64,000 nt of DNA from Molossus alvarezi (Eukaryota; Chordata; Mammalia; Chiroptera; Molossidae). Position 1 is the stretch's first letter. Every line of letters starts with the position of its first letter. This document shows, one piece after another, positions 10,561 to 21,770 of this stretch. The position numbers and the translations under genes are program-made. The stretch spans positions 21,995,501 through 22,059,500 of the forward strand of contig CM073886.1 in NCBI GenBank assembly GCA_037176705.1, given 5' to 3'. A model generated the notes under the pieces. It saw only the letters and a list, made by a program, of their open reading frames with translations, had not been told where the DNA came from and searched no databases.

Positions 10561-10664
10561 AGTAATGTTTCTGATATCCTTCCTGTTAATGAGAATGTGA
10601 CATGTAAAACATTTTTTAAATATATTTTTCTTATATTAATACAGATCAAGTGAAGACATTAAAC

Positions 10665-10863
10665 CTTTGTGTGGGTTTCATTTCTTTTGGGTACGTTTTG
10701 TCATATTCAAACCCAAAATCTCTCGCTTGCTCTTGAAAGACTAGTAACACATCAACTGCGACAAGCTCTCGTTCTGGATGAAAACTTTCAATAATCCCTA
10801 GGTAGACCATTTCTGCCAGGGTTTTTACAAGGTCACTGCTGTTTCTAGGGCACTCATCCCAAA
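10665..10863 (-). CDS. Putative internal coding exon, product unknown
   Basis: On the minus strand, a pyrimidine-leaning acceptor ending cttcgtcag (10872-10864) precedes 199 bases with one frame open throughout (65 whole codons), and a GT donor (acaaag/gttt) follows at 10664. The translation includes EMVYLGIIESFHPERELVAV and a later acidic/aromatic part (RDFGFEYDKTYP). Composition is soluble, mixed helical and protein-like. The other two frames contain stops, and this frame closes at a TGA about four codons past the donor and at another a few codons before the acceptor, as expected of intron. I do not recognise the protein and found no partner exon. It could be a real exon of an unannotated minus-strand gene, a fragment of an old pseudogene, or chance. 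Confidence 0.35.
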
Positions 10864-10949
10864 CTGACGAAGTGAGAATGCAGCTGGGTATGTATCAATG
10901 CCAGAACATCCATCTGAATATTTGCATCAGAATTTGAAACTCATCTATT

Positions 10950-11100
10950 AATTCAGTAATCTGTTTTTGAGCCACAGTTTTGTGTAGCAAGCACTGCTCA
11001 CGGCATTGGAGCTAAAAGCAGGGAAAGAAGGGAACCAGGCCTGCCTCCATGGACACTTATACATCCTAGTGAGAAGGAGTCGGAAGGTAAAAATTAAACA
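10950..11100 (+). repeat. Ancient LINE 3'-end-like module
   Basis: gtagcaagcactgctcacgg, gggaaccaggcctgcctccatgg, cacttatacatcctagtgag matches the same ancient 3' module as at 1388. Confidence 0.45.
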
Positions 11101-11862
11101 AAGCAAACTAATATCTGCAATGGGTAGAATGATGCCCCCCTGTCACAGCATAGGAGAGGTCCCAGTCTCCCCCAGCTGCTAGTAGGAGTGGGATTCTTGC
11201 GAAAGGAATCTTCTGAGACTCACATGGGAGAACGAGTGATTTTTATTTGCATGGAATTAAATCCTTGAGTTTCCAAAGTCCCATATCCCTTTGCCTAGTC
11301 ATAGAAGAAGTGTAGCTGGGGCTTAAGTAGAGCTAAAATCAGAGCCAGTGTCCAGAGTGTCCGCTCCATGTTGGGCATAGTCCAATCCAATATCAGGCTA
11401 GCTTAATTTGTGTTTCCAGCTGCAGTCCATCAGTCCATTGCATGTGGGATCCACATGGCCGGCCATAGGCTACACAAGTGAATGCAAGGAAGCAGGAATA
11501 AAAGAGCCCCATAAACCAAGAGTCACAAGCCAAGCGCACCAAAAGAGGAGCAACAAGAGAACAAATTCCTTTGTTTAGATTATGTATCCCCAAATTTTCG
11601 TGCACTTGCAGTGGTCACGCCCATTCTGGCCAATGATCTCTGTTTCCAGGTATGATTAACAGGCAAATACCTTTCCTATGTCACCCTAGCTTTACTGGTC
11701 ATGTATCTACCTCCCCTTTGTCCAGTCCCCTTCCCCCTGTGTTTTGCAAGGAATAGGCTGATGGTTCCCTGAGGAGTGTAAGGTGAAGCTGCCCAAATGA
11801 CATGCCTGTAATGTGTGGTCTTCCCTTTGCTCCTTCCCTATTATTAATAACTAGCTAATTAT
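11101..11862. other. Unassigned
   Basis: No confident assignment. The start (gggtagaatgatgccccc) faintly resembles a MaLR LTR start. No coding support. Confidence 0.3.
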
Positions 11863-12762
11863 AATAGTATCACCCTCAAAAGATATGTTCAGGCTCTAAT
11901 GCCCTGTACCTGTAAATGTGACCTTATTTGGAAGTAAGATCTTTGTTTTTATAATCAAGTTAAGATGTAATATATTAGTACTTTTTCTCTCTTCTCCTAA
12001 ATTCTTCTGGTTGGGCTAATAATCAAATTAACAGAGGCAAATTAATGGGAGAAAATCAGATTTTAATGTATGTGCATGAGGAATTCACATAAGCAGAAAA
12101 ATTCCAAAGACAGTGAGGCGATGTGGAGTATATAAGACATTATTGGACAAAGGAGAGGTGGGGGGTGGGTATTCAATTTCAGAAATGAAAACAGTGATTT
12201 GCAGGTAGTTGAGGAAAGGGGGGAACACGCATAGCCGGGAAAGCCTTGCTAGGTGACTCAGAGACAGTAGCACACAGGGGGAATCTAGGTAACAGGTGCC
12301 AGCCTGAAGCCCTCTATTTACCACACTTAATTCAAATTAGGCTAAGGCAGCTTCCTAAGTTTTCCTTCCTGAAACAGGTTTCTCTGTCTAAACCTCTTGG
12401 GCAGGAAAAGGGGAAGGGTCATTCTTTCTGAGTCTGTTATTTCTTAAGACACAGCTTAAAATCAATATCCCAAAAAGGCAACATCAGAATGGCAAACTTT
12501 GGTTCCCTTCGAGGTCATGCTGGATTAGGGTGGGCTCTGAACTCAATAATTGGTGTCCTTAGAACAGGAGGGCAATTTCGACACAGACACAGAGGGGAGG
12601 AGGCCACGTGAAGACAGAGGCAGAAAGTGGGGTGATGTGCCTATGAGCCAAGGAAAGTCCAGGACTGCTGTCCTCCACAACTGTGAGAGAATAAGTTCCT
12701 CTTGTTGACACCACGCAGTGTGTGCTGCTCTGCTACAGCAGCCCTGGGAAATGACTACAACA
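11863..12762 (+). mobile_element. MaLR/MLT-type LTR split by a later LTR
   Basis: The left part (11863-11965) reads tgttcaggctctaatgcc, gtgaccttatttggaagtaa, aatcaagttaagatg. The right part (12512-12762) resumes aggtcatgctggattagggt, ggccacgtgaagacagagg, ccacaactgtgagagaataag, ctacagcagccctggg. Together they give the continuous order of a mammalian MaLR-type LTR. The 546 bases between belong to another LTR. Confidence 0.7.
11966..12511 (-). mobile_element. ERVL-like LTR nested in the MaLR LTR
   Basis: Homologous, in reverse orientation, to 32738-33296: shared blocks include ggctaataatcaaattaac, tgtatgtgcatgaggaattc, agtatataagacattattgg, acacttaattcaaattaggc and ttaaaatcaatatcccaaaa. Its right edge ccaaag-type start and left edge tgtaat mark the LTR ends. 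It cleanly interrupts the MaLR sequence. Confidence 0.75.
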
Positions 12763-12935
12763 TCTAATACGATATCAGAGTGACAAATGGTAGGAAGGAA
12801 AACAAGCAGGGCATGGGGATGGAGAGTGACTGGGAAGGAAAGGACTGGTTCACATATGCAGTCGGGCGGGTGAGATTACACAAGGATACAACTGGCACAT
12901 CAGTCCCACAAGCTTCAGAGGTTCTCAGCAGCTCC

Positions 12936-13225
12936 AGGCACCACGACAAAATGCCACAGACTGGGCGGCTTACCAACAACACACTTTCTCCCGTCTCTGT
13001 AAGCTGAGAAGTCCAAGGTCAAGGTGCCAGGGATGGAGGTTTCTGGCTGAGGACTTTTCTCTTGGCTTGTAGGAGGCCACCATCTCACCGTGTGCTCAAG
13101 TGACCCCTTCTTTGTACATGTGTGTAAACTTAGTTACTTCCTTACTCCACATACAGCTGCACTGGGGGGTTAGGTCCTCAACATATGATTTAGGGGTACA
13201 CATACATCCAATCCATAACAAACTC
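12936..13225 (-). mobile_element. MaLR-type LTR fragment
   Basis: gactgggcggcttaccaaca, ctgagaagtccaaggtcaag, gccagggatggaggtttctgg, atacagctgcactggggggtt and ggggtacacatacatccaat are the reverse-complement landmarks of this LTR class. Truncated inside. Confidence 0.65.
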
Positions 13226-13416
13226 CTACCCCAAAGTTGCCAGTATAACTCCCCATGCCCTTCTTTGGGCATTAGGGCAAACCCTGGCCCAGATGTACAT
13301 ACATGGCCCCTAAGTGATACAGGCAGGACTATTTTAGTGATCCAATTCCATGTTATACTCCAATAATTACACAGTAGACACTGATACTTCCCATAATTCC
13401 ATTAATTCCAAGTGTT

Positions 13417-13450
13417 TTGTTTTGTTTTGTTTTTTGTTTTTTGTTTTTTA
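13417..13450. repeat. (GTTTT)n T-rich simple repeat
   Basis: Repeated gttttgtttt and gttttttgttttt units. Confidence 0.9.
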
Positions 13451-14157
13451 TCATCAGCAAACTCAACTAACCAGGTATAGCCTGCTACAAGTATACCAGG
13501 CCATGAAAAAGGACGAGGGCTGGCTACACAATATCAGGTACAGTGCAAAGTGAAAATGAGGGATTCTGTTTAAGCGTATTAAGAATTTCAAGATGGTGAC
13601 TACAGAGCATTAAACCAAGTGCAAGGGGCCCTTCTAAGCACAGGCCCTGTTTGACTAATAAGGACCTTCCCTTATCTTCCTGTGGTGAGCACCATCAGGA
13701 GCACCAATGAGCACGCTTACTAGGTTTGACTTACCATTTCTTTCTTTTATGGTCTTCTCTTCCCTGGTTTCCCCAGGTTAAGGAGGGTGGAGACAGAGGA
13801 GCTGCAACCATTCATTCCCAGAAGACTTCTTAGATGCGGAGACATTGGGCCTCCCTCTGAGAAGAAGGAAGGAAGTGACAGAAAAAGAGACCAGAGCTAT
13901 GGCTGGACAGATCCCTGGGGCCTGGCAGACTAATGGAAGGACTTTGGTTCTATTGTTATTGCGATGAGACCTTATTGACAAGCTCGGAGTAAGAAAGGCA
14001 CATAATCTGACTTTACCTTTCTAAATGTCACCCCAGCTCTTATTGTGAAGAATAAACAAAAGACATCCCTCGTTATTCTAAAAGTAACATGATTATGGGA
14101 GAAATGCATAACCCAGTGGAATAAATTAATAATGTGGAATTTGGAGTATTGATGTAA
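13451..14157. other. Unassigned
   Basis: No repeat family or coding frame that I can support. Confidence 0.35.
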
Positions 14158-14494
14158 TGTGATGCACTGAATGTCTGTGCCCGCCCTCAATTCTTATGTT
14201 GAGATCCTAATCCCAATTGTAATGGTATTAGGAGGTGGGACCCTTGGGGGGTGATTAGGTCATGAGGGTAGAGCCCTCATAAATGGGATTAATGTCCTCA
14301 TTAGAGAGATGCCAGAGACCTTTCTTTCCCTTTTCCACCACGTGGGGACACAGCAAGAAGACACTGTCTTTGAAACAGGAAGAGAGTCTTTACCAGCACC
14401 TTGATGTTGAACTCCCAAACCTCCAGACCTGTGAGAAAAAACAGCCACCCCATTTATGCTATTTTTGTTATAGCAGGCCAAACGGACTAAGGCA
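14158..14494 (+). mobile_element. MST/MLT1-type MaLR solo LTR
   Basis: Near-complete landmarks: gcactgaatgtctgtgcc, ttatgttgagatcctaatcc, ggtattaggaggtggga, gtgattaggtcatgagggt, ccacgtggggacacagcaag, cctccagacctgtgag, ttgttatagcaggcc, ggactaaggca. Length ~340 bp. It is a paralogue of the LTR at 58279. Confidence 0.85.
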
Positions 14495-14504
14495 TCTAAT
14501 TTAG

Positions 14505-14650
14505 ACTTATTGAGCATCTACCATGTGTCAGACAAAATGCTATGACACAAGAGTATACAAGTGTTCTCTTCCCTCAGAGAATCTGCAAACAACTTCAGGG
14601 AACAGATAAGTAAGCAGACTGCTGCTTAGTAGAATGGTGTTAAGATGATG
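14505..14650 (+). repeat. Ancient LINE 3'-end-like module
   Basis: acttattgagcatctaccat, gtgtcagacaaaatgctatg, cttccctcagagaatctgc: the same module as at 1388. Confidence 0.5.
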
Positions 14651-16285
14651 CTGTGAAAACATTCCTTGGACACCTACCCTCTGGGGGAGGGAGACAGCCA
14701 CCAGAAGAGGCTTACTCTAGGCCCAGCACATTATTTACAGCCCTATCACCGTGTCTAGCACACAGAGGTTGCTCTGTAAATATTTACTATGCAATGGAAC
14801 ATGCTGGGACAAACTTTGGGGTTTTAGGGACTGTGGCTCTGCCTCTTTTAGTGCCACCCCCACAGCTTCCTCCAAAGGGCACTCCATCAGCCAGACAGTG
14901 TTTTCCTCAGTCTAAGAGGTCAATCTGCTATCTTTGTTTAGCCTGCTGTGGTCTCTCCTTTGGTCATTAGCGTCCTATTTTTGGACAGTAGTCCTGACAA
15001 TTAGTCATAGAGTTTTGCACAAGTTAAAACAACAGGGGAGTGCTTTAGGGCCAGACTCAGGTGCTGGGTGTTAAGTGCATGATTCTGAGACTTGAAGAGA
15101 GAAGGTTGAGTGAGTTGGGTTGTACTCTAGGCCTGGCCGTAGTTTTCAAGAACAATTCCAAAGGGAGCTGAAAAGGTAGAGAACACATTGGCCAGGAACC
15201 CGCTAATTGTGTTTATTAAAGTTAGTGATTTATGGTGAAAAGCCACTTCCACGGGCCAGAAAGACCCTGTGCAAATCCAGCCTGCAGACCTTCACATCCA
15301 AGAACAAATCACACACACTACAAAGGCCACGCTTGAGCGCTGCCAACCAAGCAGAGAGGGGAAGAAATGAGTTGTAGGCAGAGAGGCAATGGCTCAGAGA
15401 TGTGAAAAGCAGGGAACACTCATGTCAGGCGGGCTCTGGTGGCTTTCTTGATTTAAGTCAGGGGTTGTGAATGAATTTACAGAGAAGAGTGAGCAGAAAG
15501 AGGTTTATTTACTTTCCAAGGTCTTACCACACCCAACTCTAAGTCTATTCTAGATACGGCTGCATCCTGCCTGAGGAACAGAATACACTATATATCTGGA
15601 GCCTGCTGAAGCCAGCTCTGCCCCAGAGCTCTCACCTTAACCTTTAAACAGTCCTTAACAACCTCAGTCCCTCACAGAGATAGGGCCATTAGCTCTCTAA
15701 GCTCTCGGCACCTCTCCTCCCTTAGGAGTGGGAGCACCAAGATTTAAACCCTGGATGGTGTGACAGCAGATTACTGATATCTCTTCCTATGCAAACCTTC
15801 ATTACCCAAAGTTAGATAGCCAGGAATACGTGGACTCGCTCTTCATCCACTACACTCTCTCCTACACTGCATTTGCAAAGGCAAGACTGGTCCAGAGAAA
15901 ACCTGTGCTGTATCCCAGCTGGACCCTGGGCAGCCCAGGTGGTGATCCAGCAGTCAATATCATCTCTTCATGGACCGCGGCTCCCAGAAGTTCAAGGTTC
16001 TAGGAGAGCCAGAGCCATTGTTACCACACGGATGGTTTTTCATTGGCTCAGGAGCAAGGCAAAGACCCAGGTCGGAGCTGGGTGCTAGGGTCAGAACTGG
16101 AGGCTGGCAGAGAAGCTGGAGTGCATGGTTTCCTAGCACCTGAGTGAATAAATGAGGCTGACTCAATGAGTCACAAACGGAAATGCTTAAATATGGGGAA
16201 AAGGAATAAGATTAATGATGACAAAGTTTCACTCAATCACTAAATACTAATTATGATTGTTTGTTATCCTAATATTCATTTTCTT
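14651..16285. other. Mostly unassigned
   Basis: A faint L2/MIR 3' end lies at 14730-14800 (ccgtgtctagcacacagagg, gtaaatatttactatgc). The rest, including short frames at 14653-14970 and 15873-16088, shows no domain or splice support. Confidence 0.35.
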
Positions 16286-16289
16286 TCCC

Positions 16290-16440
16290 AGAAATACTTC
16301 ACAGATGAAGAAATTGCTGCCCTGAAACAGACGGAGCCTAAGATAACTGAACAAATAGTAGAACCTGGGTCCTCCCACCTCCTACTTCAAGCTCTTTCCA
16401 ACATGCTTTGCTACGTGTCAGAGAGAGTCCTGAATACAAA
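16290..16440 (-). repeat. MIR SINE remnant
   Basis: cttcacagatgaagaaattg, gataactgaacaaatagtag, gaacctgggtcctcccacc keep reverse MIR order. Confidence 0.55.
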
Positions 16441-17190
16441 TCACTGATGGCAGGAAGTATGTCTACAAATCAATGGCAACAGCTCGTATGGGATATACCA
16501 CCATCATTTCATCTCTCAGGTAGTCAATAAATCAACCCGCTTGGGTCTTGCTCAGCCCCACAGTGGTTTCTCCAGCCAATGCTTATTACTCTGAGGACTC
16601 ACTAGCACCCAGGCAAGATACTGTATCTTCCAGGAAATCTCAAAATCATAAACTGTTGTCGAGGAGCTGAATAGCGTGGCTTCACCAAGCTTGGGATTTC
16701 CCTGCTGCCCCCACCTGATACCCTAAGCCCAGTGGGGAAATTTTACAGTCAGTGCTTAGGGTGAATATCCCATGTAGATAGAATTACCCTTGAAGGCTGC
16801 CCTTGGAGACTACTATCCTGAACCATCTCTAATTAGGTCCAGCCCAGCCTGTGTTGCTTTACCCCCAGTAAAGGAAGACATCACTAGTTCCTTTGGTGCA
16901 GGATTAGATGGTATGGGTGAGCTACCTGTAGGAGCCAGGTTTTACCCTAAAGAAAGAAAAACACTCCCTTAATATGTATCAATCTTCTCATACTATGAGA
17001 GCTGTGCTGGGTCTGAGACTGCCCAGGAGACCAGTGGTCACATCATCCCATTGTACAATCACCCCTGAGCAAATTCCTGACTGAGGGTAGGATGACCCAC
17101 ACTGTTAAACTCTCTACTTCCTGTCTCCCTCCCTCTCTTCCTCTGAGTGAGTATAACCAAATTTATGTTATTTGCATCCAGGATATGACT
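16441..17190. other. Unassigned
   Basis: No recognisable repeat or supported coding frame. Confidence 0.35.
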
Positions 17191-17194
17191 TCAC

Positions 17195-17330
17195 CAAATC
17201 AACAGAGCATGGTCTTTGGGGTGATCAGCCCTGGGTTCAAATCTCAACACTTCTCCCTAGCTGTGAGGCAAAAAGCAACTTTGCCTCCCTTTATAACTTC
17301 CTTGTTCCTTGTTCTTGCTTACCCTGCAAT
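17195..17330 (+). repeat. MIR SINE
   Basis: agcatggtctttggggtgat, cagccctgggttcaaatctc, cctagctgtgaggcaa, tttgcctccctttataac: sense MIR order, missing its 3' part. Confidence 0.65.
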
Positions 17331-17424
17331 ACTTGTACTGTCCTTCAGAACTCCTGTTTTCTAGATGGATACCTCCTGATTCATGAATCACCGATACATG
17401 TCAACTAGGTCATCTGTGAATTTT

Positions 17425-17451
17425 TAATAATAATAATAATTAATAATAATG
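17425..17451. repeat. (AAT)n microsatellite
   Basis: taataataataataattaataataat. Confidence 0.9.
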
Positions 17452-17835
17452 CTCTCAAGTCCAAAGGGTATAAAGTTATTTTCTAAAGAATCTAGTTGCT
17501 TTTTCAGGAGCTTAGAATATGCTATCCCCTAAATACACCACTTTGACATATTGATTATTTTAAATTAAAGGTACTTGAGAAACAGCCAGTGCAAAAAGGT
17601 CACTCTGAGCCTCCTTTGTCCCCCTGAAAACAGAAGATAAGTCTCCAAGATGAAAGGTACCTTCCCTGTACCAGGAGGGTAGAAGGCATCTTTATCACCA
17701 GAGATGAAATTTAGGGACAAGAAGGCTGCGTAAGCAAACCATTTTACTACTAGTAGTCCAAATCCCCTTGTCTTGTCAATTCTTCACAAATTGTTTGACT
17801 AAATGGCATAAAAGCTTCCTGCTTTAGTCATTTCT

Positions 17836-18076
17836 CTTTTTTTCATTATAATCCTCACCCAAAGATATGTTTATTGATTTTAGAGAGAGAGGAAACAGAG
17901 AGAGAGAGAAACACATTGAAACATTGATATGAGAGAGGAACATTGATCGATTGCTTCCCATATGCACCCTAACCAGAAATTGATCTCAAAACCTAGCCAT
18001 GTTTGATCACAAATTGAACCCACAACCTTTTTGGGGTACGGGATGATGCTCCAACCAACTGAGCCATCCAGCCAGG
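17836..18076 (-). mobile_element. VES SINE, older copy
   Basis: Reverse-complement VES: A-rich/GA-rich tail (agagagagaggaaacagaga), gaaacattgatatgagag, then the decayed head ending ctgagccatccagccagg. A 14-bp imperfect TSD, ctttagtcatttct (17822) and ctttggtcacttct (18077), flanks it. Diverged, therefore older than the copies at 20317 and 25542. Confidence 0.85.
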
Positions 18077-18424
18077 CTTTGGTCACTTCTTTAGTCTTCT
18101 ATCATTGTGGAACTCCCATACTAACCTCCTGTGTAATTGATTTGTTTTTCTTCTGTTAGTCTGTCTTCTTAGTACAGATATCTCAGCCAAGAATCCAGTA
18201 GGGTAGAGAGAAAGTTATTTTTTCTCCCTTATACTTTCTGAAACTAGATAGGGGACAGTGACCACAGTTCCTAGTCAAACCTGCTCAGAAGCAGGCCCCT
18301 GTACAGTAACACCATGACTAGGTAGATGCAGACTCAAGAAACAGGGAGTGTACTGTGACTGGAAAAGGAACGTGGAGCTTTCTGACTCATTCTATCTCAC
18401 ACAACTGGCACATACAACAGCTGC

Positions 18425-18630
18425 TGCCTTTAACTCATACTTTGAGCCAGTCATCATACTAGGAAACTTCATGTGGTCAGGTATCCCAGTTGCACTTTGA
18501 AATTGATTCTATTCTTACTTCCCTTTTTATGAATGAAGCAAGTGAGGCTCAGAGTGGTTAAGTGATCACAAAGCTAAAATAAGTATCAGACCCAGTTCTC
18601 AAAACTGGACTACTGAGGCCAAACTTTATA
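18425..18630 (-). repeat. MIR SINE
   Basis: gattctattcttacttccct, ttatgaatgaagcaagtgagg, ctcagagtggttaagtgatc, aagctaaaataagtatcaga, ctgaggcc: reverse MIR. The hAT element begins just after it. Confidence 0.7.
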
Positions 18631-18636
18631 TTCTTG

Positions 18637-18831
18637 CAGGGGTGGGGAACCTTTTTTTCTGCCAAGGACCATTTGGATATTTATAACATCATCTTTGGGC
18701 CATACAAAATTATCAGCTTAAAAATTAGCCTGCTATATTTGGTCAGGCTAATTTGGTGAGACATGTGATGTTAGCTGGTATTGATTTTGAGGGCTTTCTA
18801 CAGCCTTCGGGCTGGACATTCCCCACCCCTG
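18637..18831 (+). mobile_element. hAT-type MITE with perfect 14-bp ends
   Basis: Starts caggggtggggaac and ends with its exact complement up to ccccacccctg (terminal inverted repeats extending imperfectly further inward). 195 bp with no coding capacity, so it is a non-autonomous DNA transposon. Short flanks (atattctt / ataattct) are only loosely similar, so an 8-bp TSD is not proven. Recent DNA-transposon activity is a known peculiarity of some bats. Confidence 0.8.
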
Positions 18832-18864
18832 CATAATTCTCAAAAAAAAGAATTTTTTAAATTA

Positions 18865-19125
18865 TTCAACTGATGCTGGAGGGACAAGTCCCTAGGGGAG
18901 ACTCAAGCCCTGAGCCAAAAGGGTTCTTGGCATCTCGAAGAATAGATTTCAACATGCAGATCAGACAAGAGGTTAAAGTGAAAGCAAATTTATTGAGCAG
19001 AGAGGATAAGCGAGAAAAGCCACTCCACAGAGAGACTAGCAGATTCTCCTCACAAGAGAAGAGACCCCCAACTGTCACTTGAGGTTGAGCTTATATCTGT
19101 TTATAGTTTCTGTCAATATAAGAAA
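18865..19125 (-). mobile_element. LTR fragment, ERV-like
   Basis: On the minus strand: TATA-like agatataagctcaacc, then ctctgctcaataaatttgct (polyadenylation signal aataaa), then a U5-like ctttcactttaacctcttg. This is the typical R/U5 arrangement. The U3 part is lacking. Confidence 0.6.
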
Positions 19126-19129
19126 CATC

Positions 19130-19800
19130 CAAACTTGTAAGAATTTTTATAAGTTTATTTGAGCAAAACGGATGACAATTGCTGGAAAGCAAAATCTCAA
19201 CAGAATGAGAAAAAGCTCTGGAAAATGGCAATTTTACCACTTACTTTATACATCAGAATCAAAGGGCAGGATATAAGGGGGTTACATAAAATTCACTGGT
19301 GACAGATTAGGGAGGCAGGAGAAAGCAAATGGGGGGATCTCTGGGATTGCATGAAAAGTAAAATAAATAAACACATACTTCTTTTACACAGGTGGGTATA
19401 GGACAGTTAACAGTTAGCAACACAATAACCATGAGGGGCTTTGTGGTCTCTGCTCTGGTGCAGGGATTGTGCCTTCAGGAGCTGGAAAAAGGACATTACC
19501 CTGACACTCCAAAGGTATGTTATTATAGATCCAGAAAGACAATAGACAGGTTCAGTGAAGGTAAAGATTGACTTATGTCAGGGAAGATATCAGCATAGGA
19601 CATAACTACCTGCCATGACTTCCTTTTGGTTAGAAAGTTTTAATTTCAGACCATCCTATGTGGTTACTTCAGGTCTCTGAGTTTGAAAGGCCGCCGTGCA
19701 GGCTTCCCCTGAGTTTCTGACCCCTTTTTCATCCACATTCCTGTGGAAAATGGCCAGTATGGAGAAATGGGAAGTGGGGGGGAAAGTTGGTATTAACTTT
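19130..19800 (-). mobile_element. Probable second LTR, minus strand
   Basis: A minus-strand polyadenylation-type signal (ataagtttatttgagc on plus) stands at the left edge and a long U3-like tract follows. No internal genes. Assigned by layout rather than family match. Confidence 0.4.
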
Positions 19801-20306
19801 AACATTTACAAGGTATATTTTCTGTTCTGTTTTCCTTCTAGGGTATGGATGAATAGCTATTAATCAAACTTTGCAGAAATTTTCTTTGTTCTGGGGGCTC
19901 CTCATGGTTTGCTTGAATCTCAGGTCAGCCAAGTTCCATGTCAGGCAACATATAGCAGGCCCCTCACTTAATTCTGTTTGACGTTAGTTAATTTATATAG
20001 TTCCAATGCCCCTCTCAGATACTACAAGTAGATATTATGCATGTGTCCAAGTCTTATTTAACTCATCTATGAGGGAAGCAAAATAATGACAAGGCTATTT
20101 TATCACACCTTATTGGTTTTATAGAATTGTAAGATGTCTGGGCCCTTATCTGTTGTGCAAATAGAGTTGCATTCCCCTAGAGTCAAATAAGCTTTAGTTG
20201 GGCTTGTTAAAAAATGTTGTAGCACGTTTTAATCAACTTTTTCCTTATTTCCAAGATTTAGATGGTTTTAAATCCTTACCAAGTGTTAACCTTGTTAAAA
20301 ATAAAT
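19801..20306. other. Unassigned
   Basis: AT-rich; may continue LTR or ERV-derived sequence. No coding frame supported. Confidence 0.3.
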
Positions 20307-20316
20307 AAATAAACAG

Positions 20317-20574
20317 CCCTGGCCAGTTTGGCTCAGCGGTTAAAGCGTCGGCCTGCAGTCCTGAGAGACCCAGGTTCGATTCCCGCTAAGGGCATGTACC
20401 TCAGTTGCAGTTTGTCCCCGGCTCTGGTCAGTCATGCAGGTGGCAGCCACTCGATGTGTCCCTTTCACGTCGATGTTTCTCTCTCTCTCTCTCCAGTCCT
20501 CTCTCTCCCTCCCACTCTACCTGAACAAAAAATGGAAAAATGTCCTCGGGTGAGGATTTAAAAAATAAATAAAA
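20317..20574 (+). mobile_element. VES SINE, young full-length
   Basis: Head gccctggccagtttggctca with A box-like ggctcagcggttaaagc and B box ggttcgattcc, then agggcatgtacc, cagtttgtccccggctctgg, gatgtgtccctttcacgtcg, CT tract, and gtcctcgggtgaggat before the A-rich end. TSD aaataaacag at 20307-20316 and 20575-20584. Transcribed by Pol III in principle, mobilised by L1. Confidence 0.95.
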
Positions 20575-20584
20575 AAATAAACAG

Positions 20585-20820
20585 AAGTCTCATTTAAAAC
20601 CAAGTACAGAGGCCAGAAGGAGGAGCTCTCACACCCTACAGTTATTGCAAAGCACAACAGAAGGAATTCTTTGTAATAGCCTTCCCAAATTCCTCTTCTC
20701 CTCTATAAAAGAGTTTCCTATCCTTTTGTTACCAGAGAGCCACCCAAGTTAAAGGGGGCTAGCTCTCCCCTCTTTGACCATTTCTCATGCTCATGAGAAG
20801 AAATTCAAACAAGTAACATA
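20585..20820. other. Unassigned
   Basis: No recognised feature. Confidence 0.35.
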
Positions 20821-21770
20821 AACCAGTGTTGAAGCAAAGCAAGCAAATTTTTAAGAATATACTTGGTATAAAGCACAAGTGGGCAACTCCGCTAGTCTGG
20901 GCACCCCATCTGGTGGGGATCAAGGGTTTTATACTTTCCCCCCCCTATAGGTTTCAAGGTCCCCTTTTACATTGTTGCAGCTTTTCCCAGAATTTATGAG
21001 AACATCTGGTGATTTTACCTTGGCAAGTCCCAAGACTGTTGACTTCTTTTTTCAGTGGGTGAGATAAACTCCCCCCTTTCCCCCTTTCCCTCCTCCTACT
21101 CTAGCAGCTACTTTTCCTGCCTAACACCCTCCTCCCTCCCTCAAGTGATATGATGCAAATGCTTTTGTGGTTTTTGTTATTTGTCCCCCAGACTTCACCT
21201 GCCCTTGGGTTTAGCTGGCACAAATGGGTTAATTGGGTCTTTGTTCTCTATTTTCCCAGGCCAAGGTGATTTAAGCTATGTATTATCTGGTTAGGGAGGA
21301 GAGATATAAACCATTTGCTCTCAAGTGTCATTGGTTGGGGAAGATAAGGTCTTGTGATTTGCAAGCTGACTGCAAGCTGCCCAAACTGTTTGGCCTTGTT
21401 TAATTTTCTTGTTTCTGGTTCCCCATTCCACTTGTCCAGGAATTTTTCTAGCTTCTTACTATCCTACCACACTTTGTTTTAGGGGACTTGTATGTGTCTC
21501 ACCATAGTTGCATGTACCGAATTGCAATTCCTCATTGTTCCCAAATAAACTTATTGTTGCTGGAGAAACATCTGGTTGACTTTTTGTTGAAAGTCAACAA
21601 CCTCCTTATTGTTATTGTTATAGGTGATAGTGGGGTCCTGCTCCTTGGTCCTCTCAAGGAATCTTCAACTATCCCTATCCAGGGGCTTTCCTGTGATCCC
21701 TTTGCCCTACTGCTCCTAAGTCTGATGAGGACCAAAAAGTGGAACCATCTCATCAGGTAATAATTAAATC
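20821..21770. other. LTR-like segment, orientation uncertain
   Basis: Contains plus-strand TATA-like gagatataaacc (about 21300) and cccaaataaacttattg (21540) followed by a U5-like tract. It also contains minus-strand candidates (gttttatacttt, 20930). Layout suggests one or two ERV LTRs. The short opposing open frames around 21488-21760 are not genes. Confidence 0.35.

Noticed and set aside
14653..14970. 105-codon frame
   Set aside because: Covers an L2/MIR-like scrap and has no domain or codon signal.
20317..20400. tRNA gene-like A and B boxes
   Set aside because: These are heads of VES SINEs, repeated many times and followed by SINE tails. No cloverleaf tRNA gene is supported.
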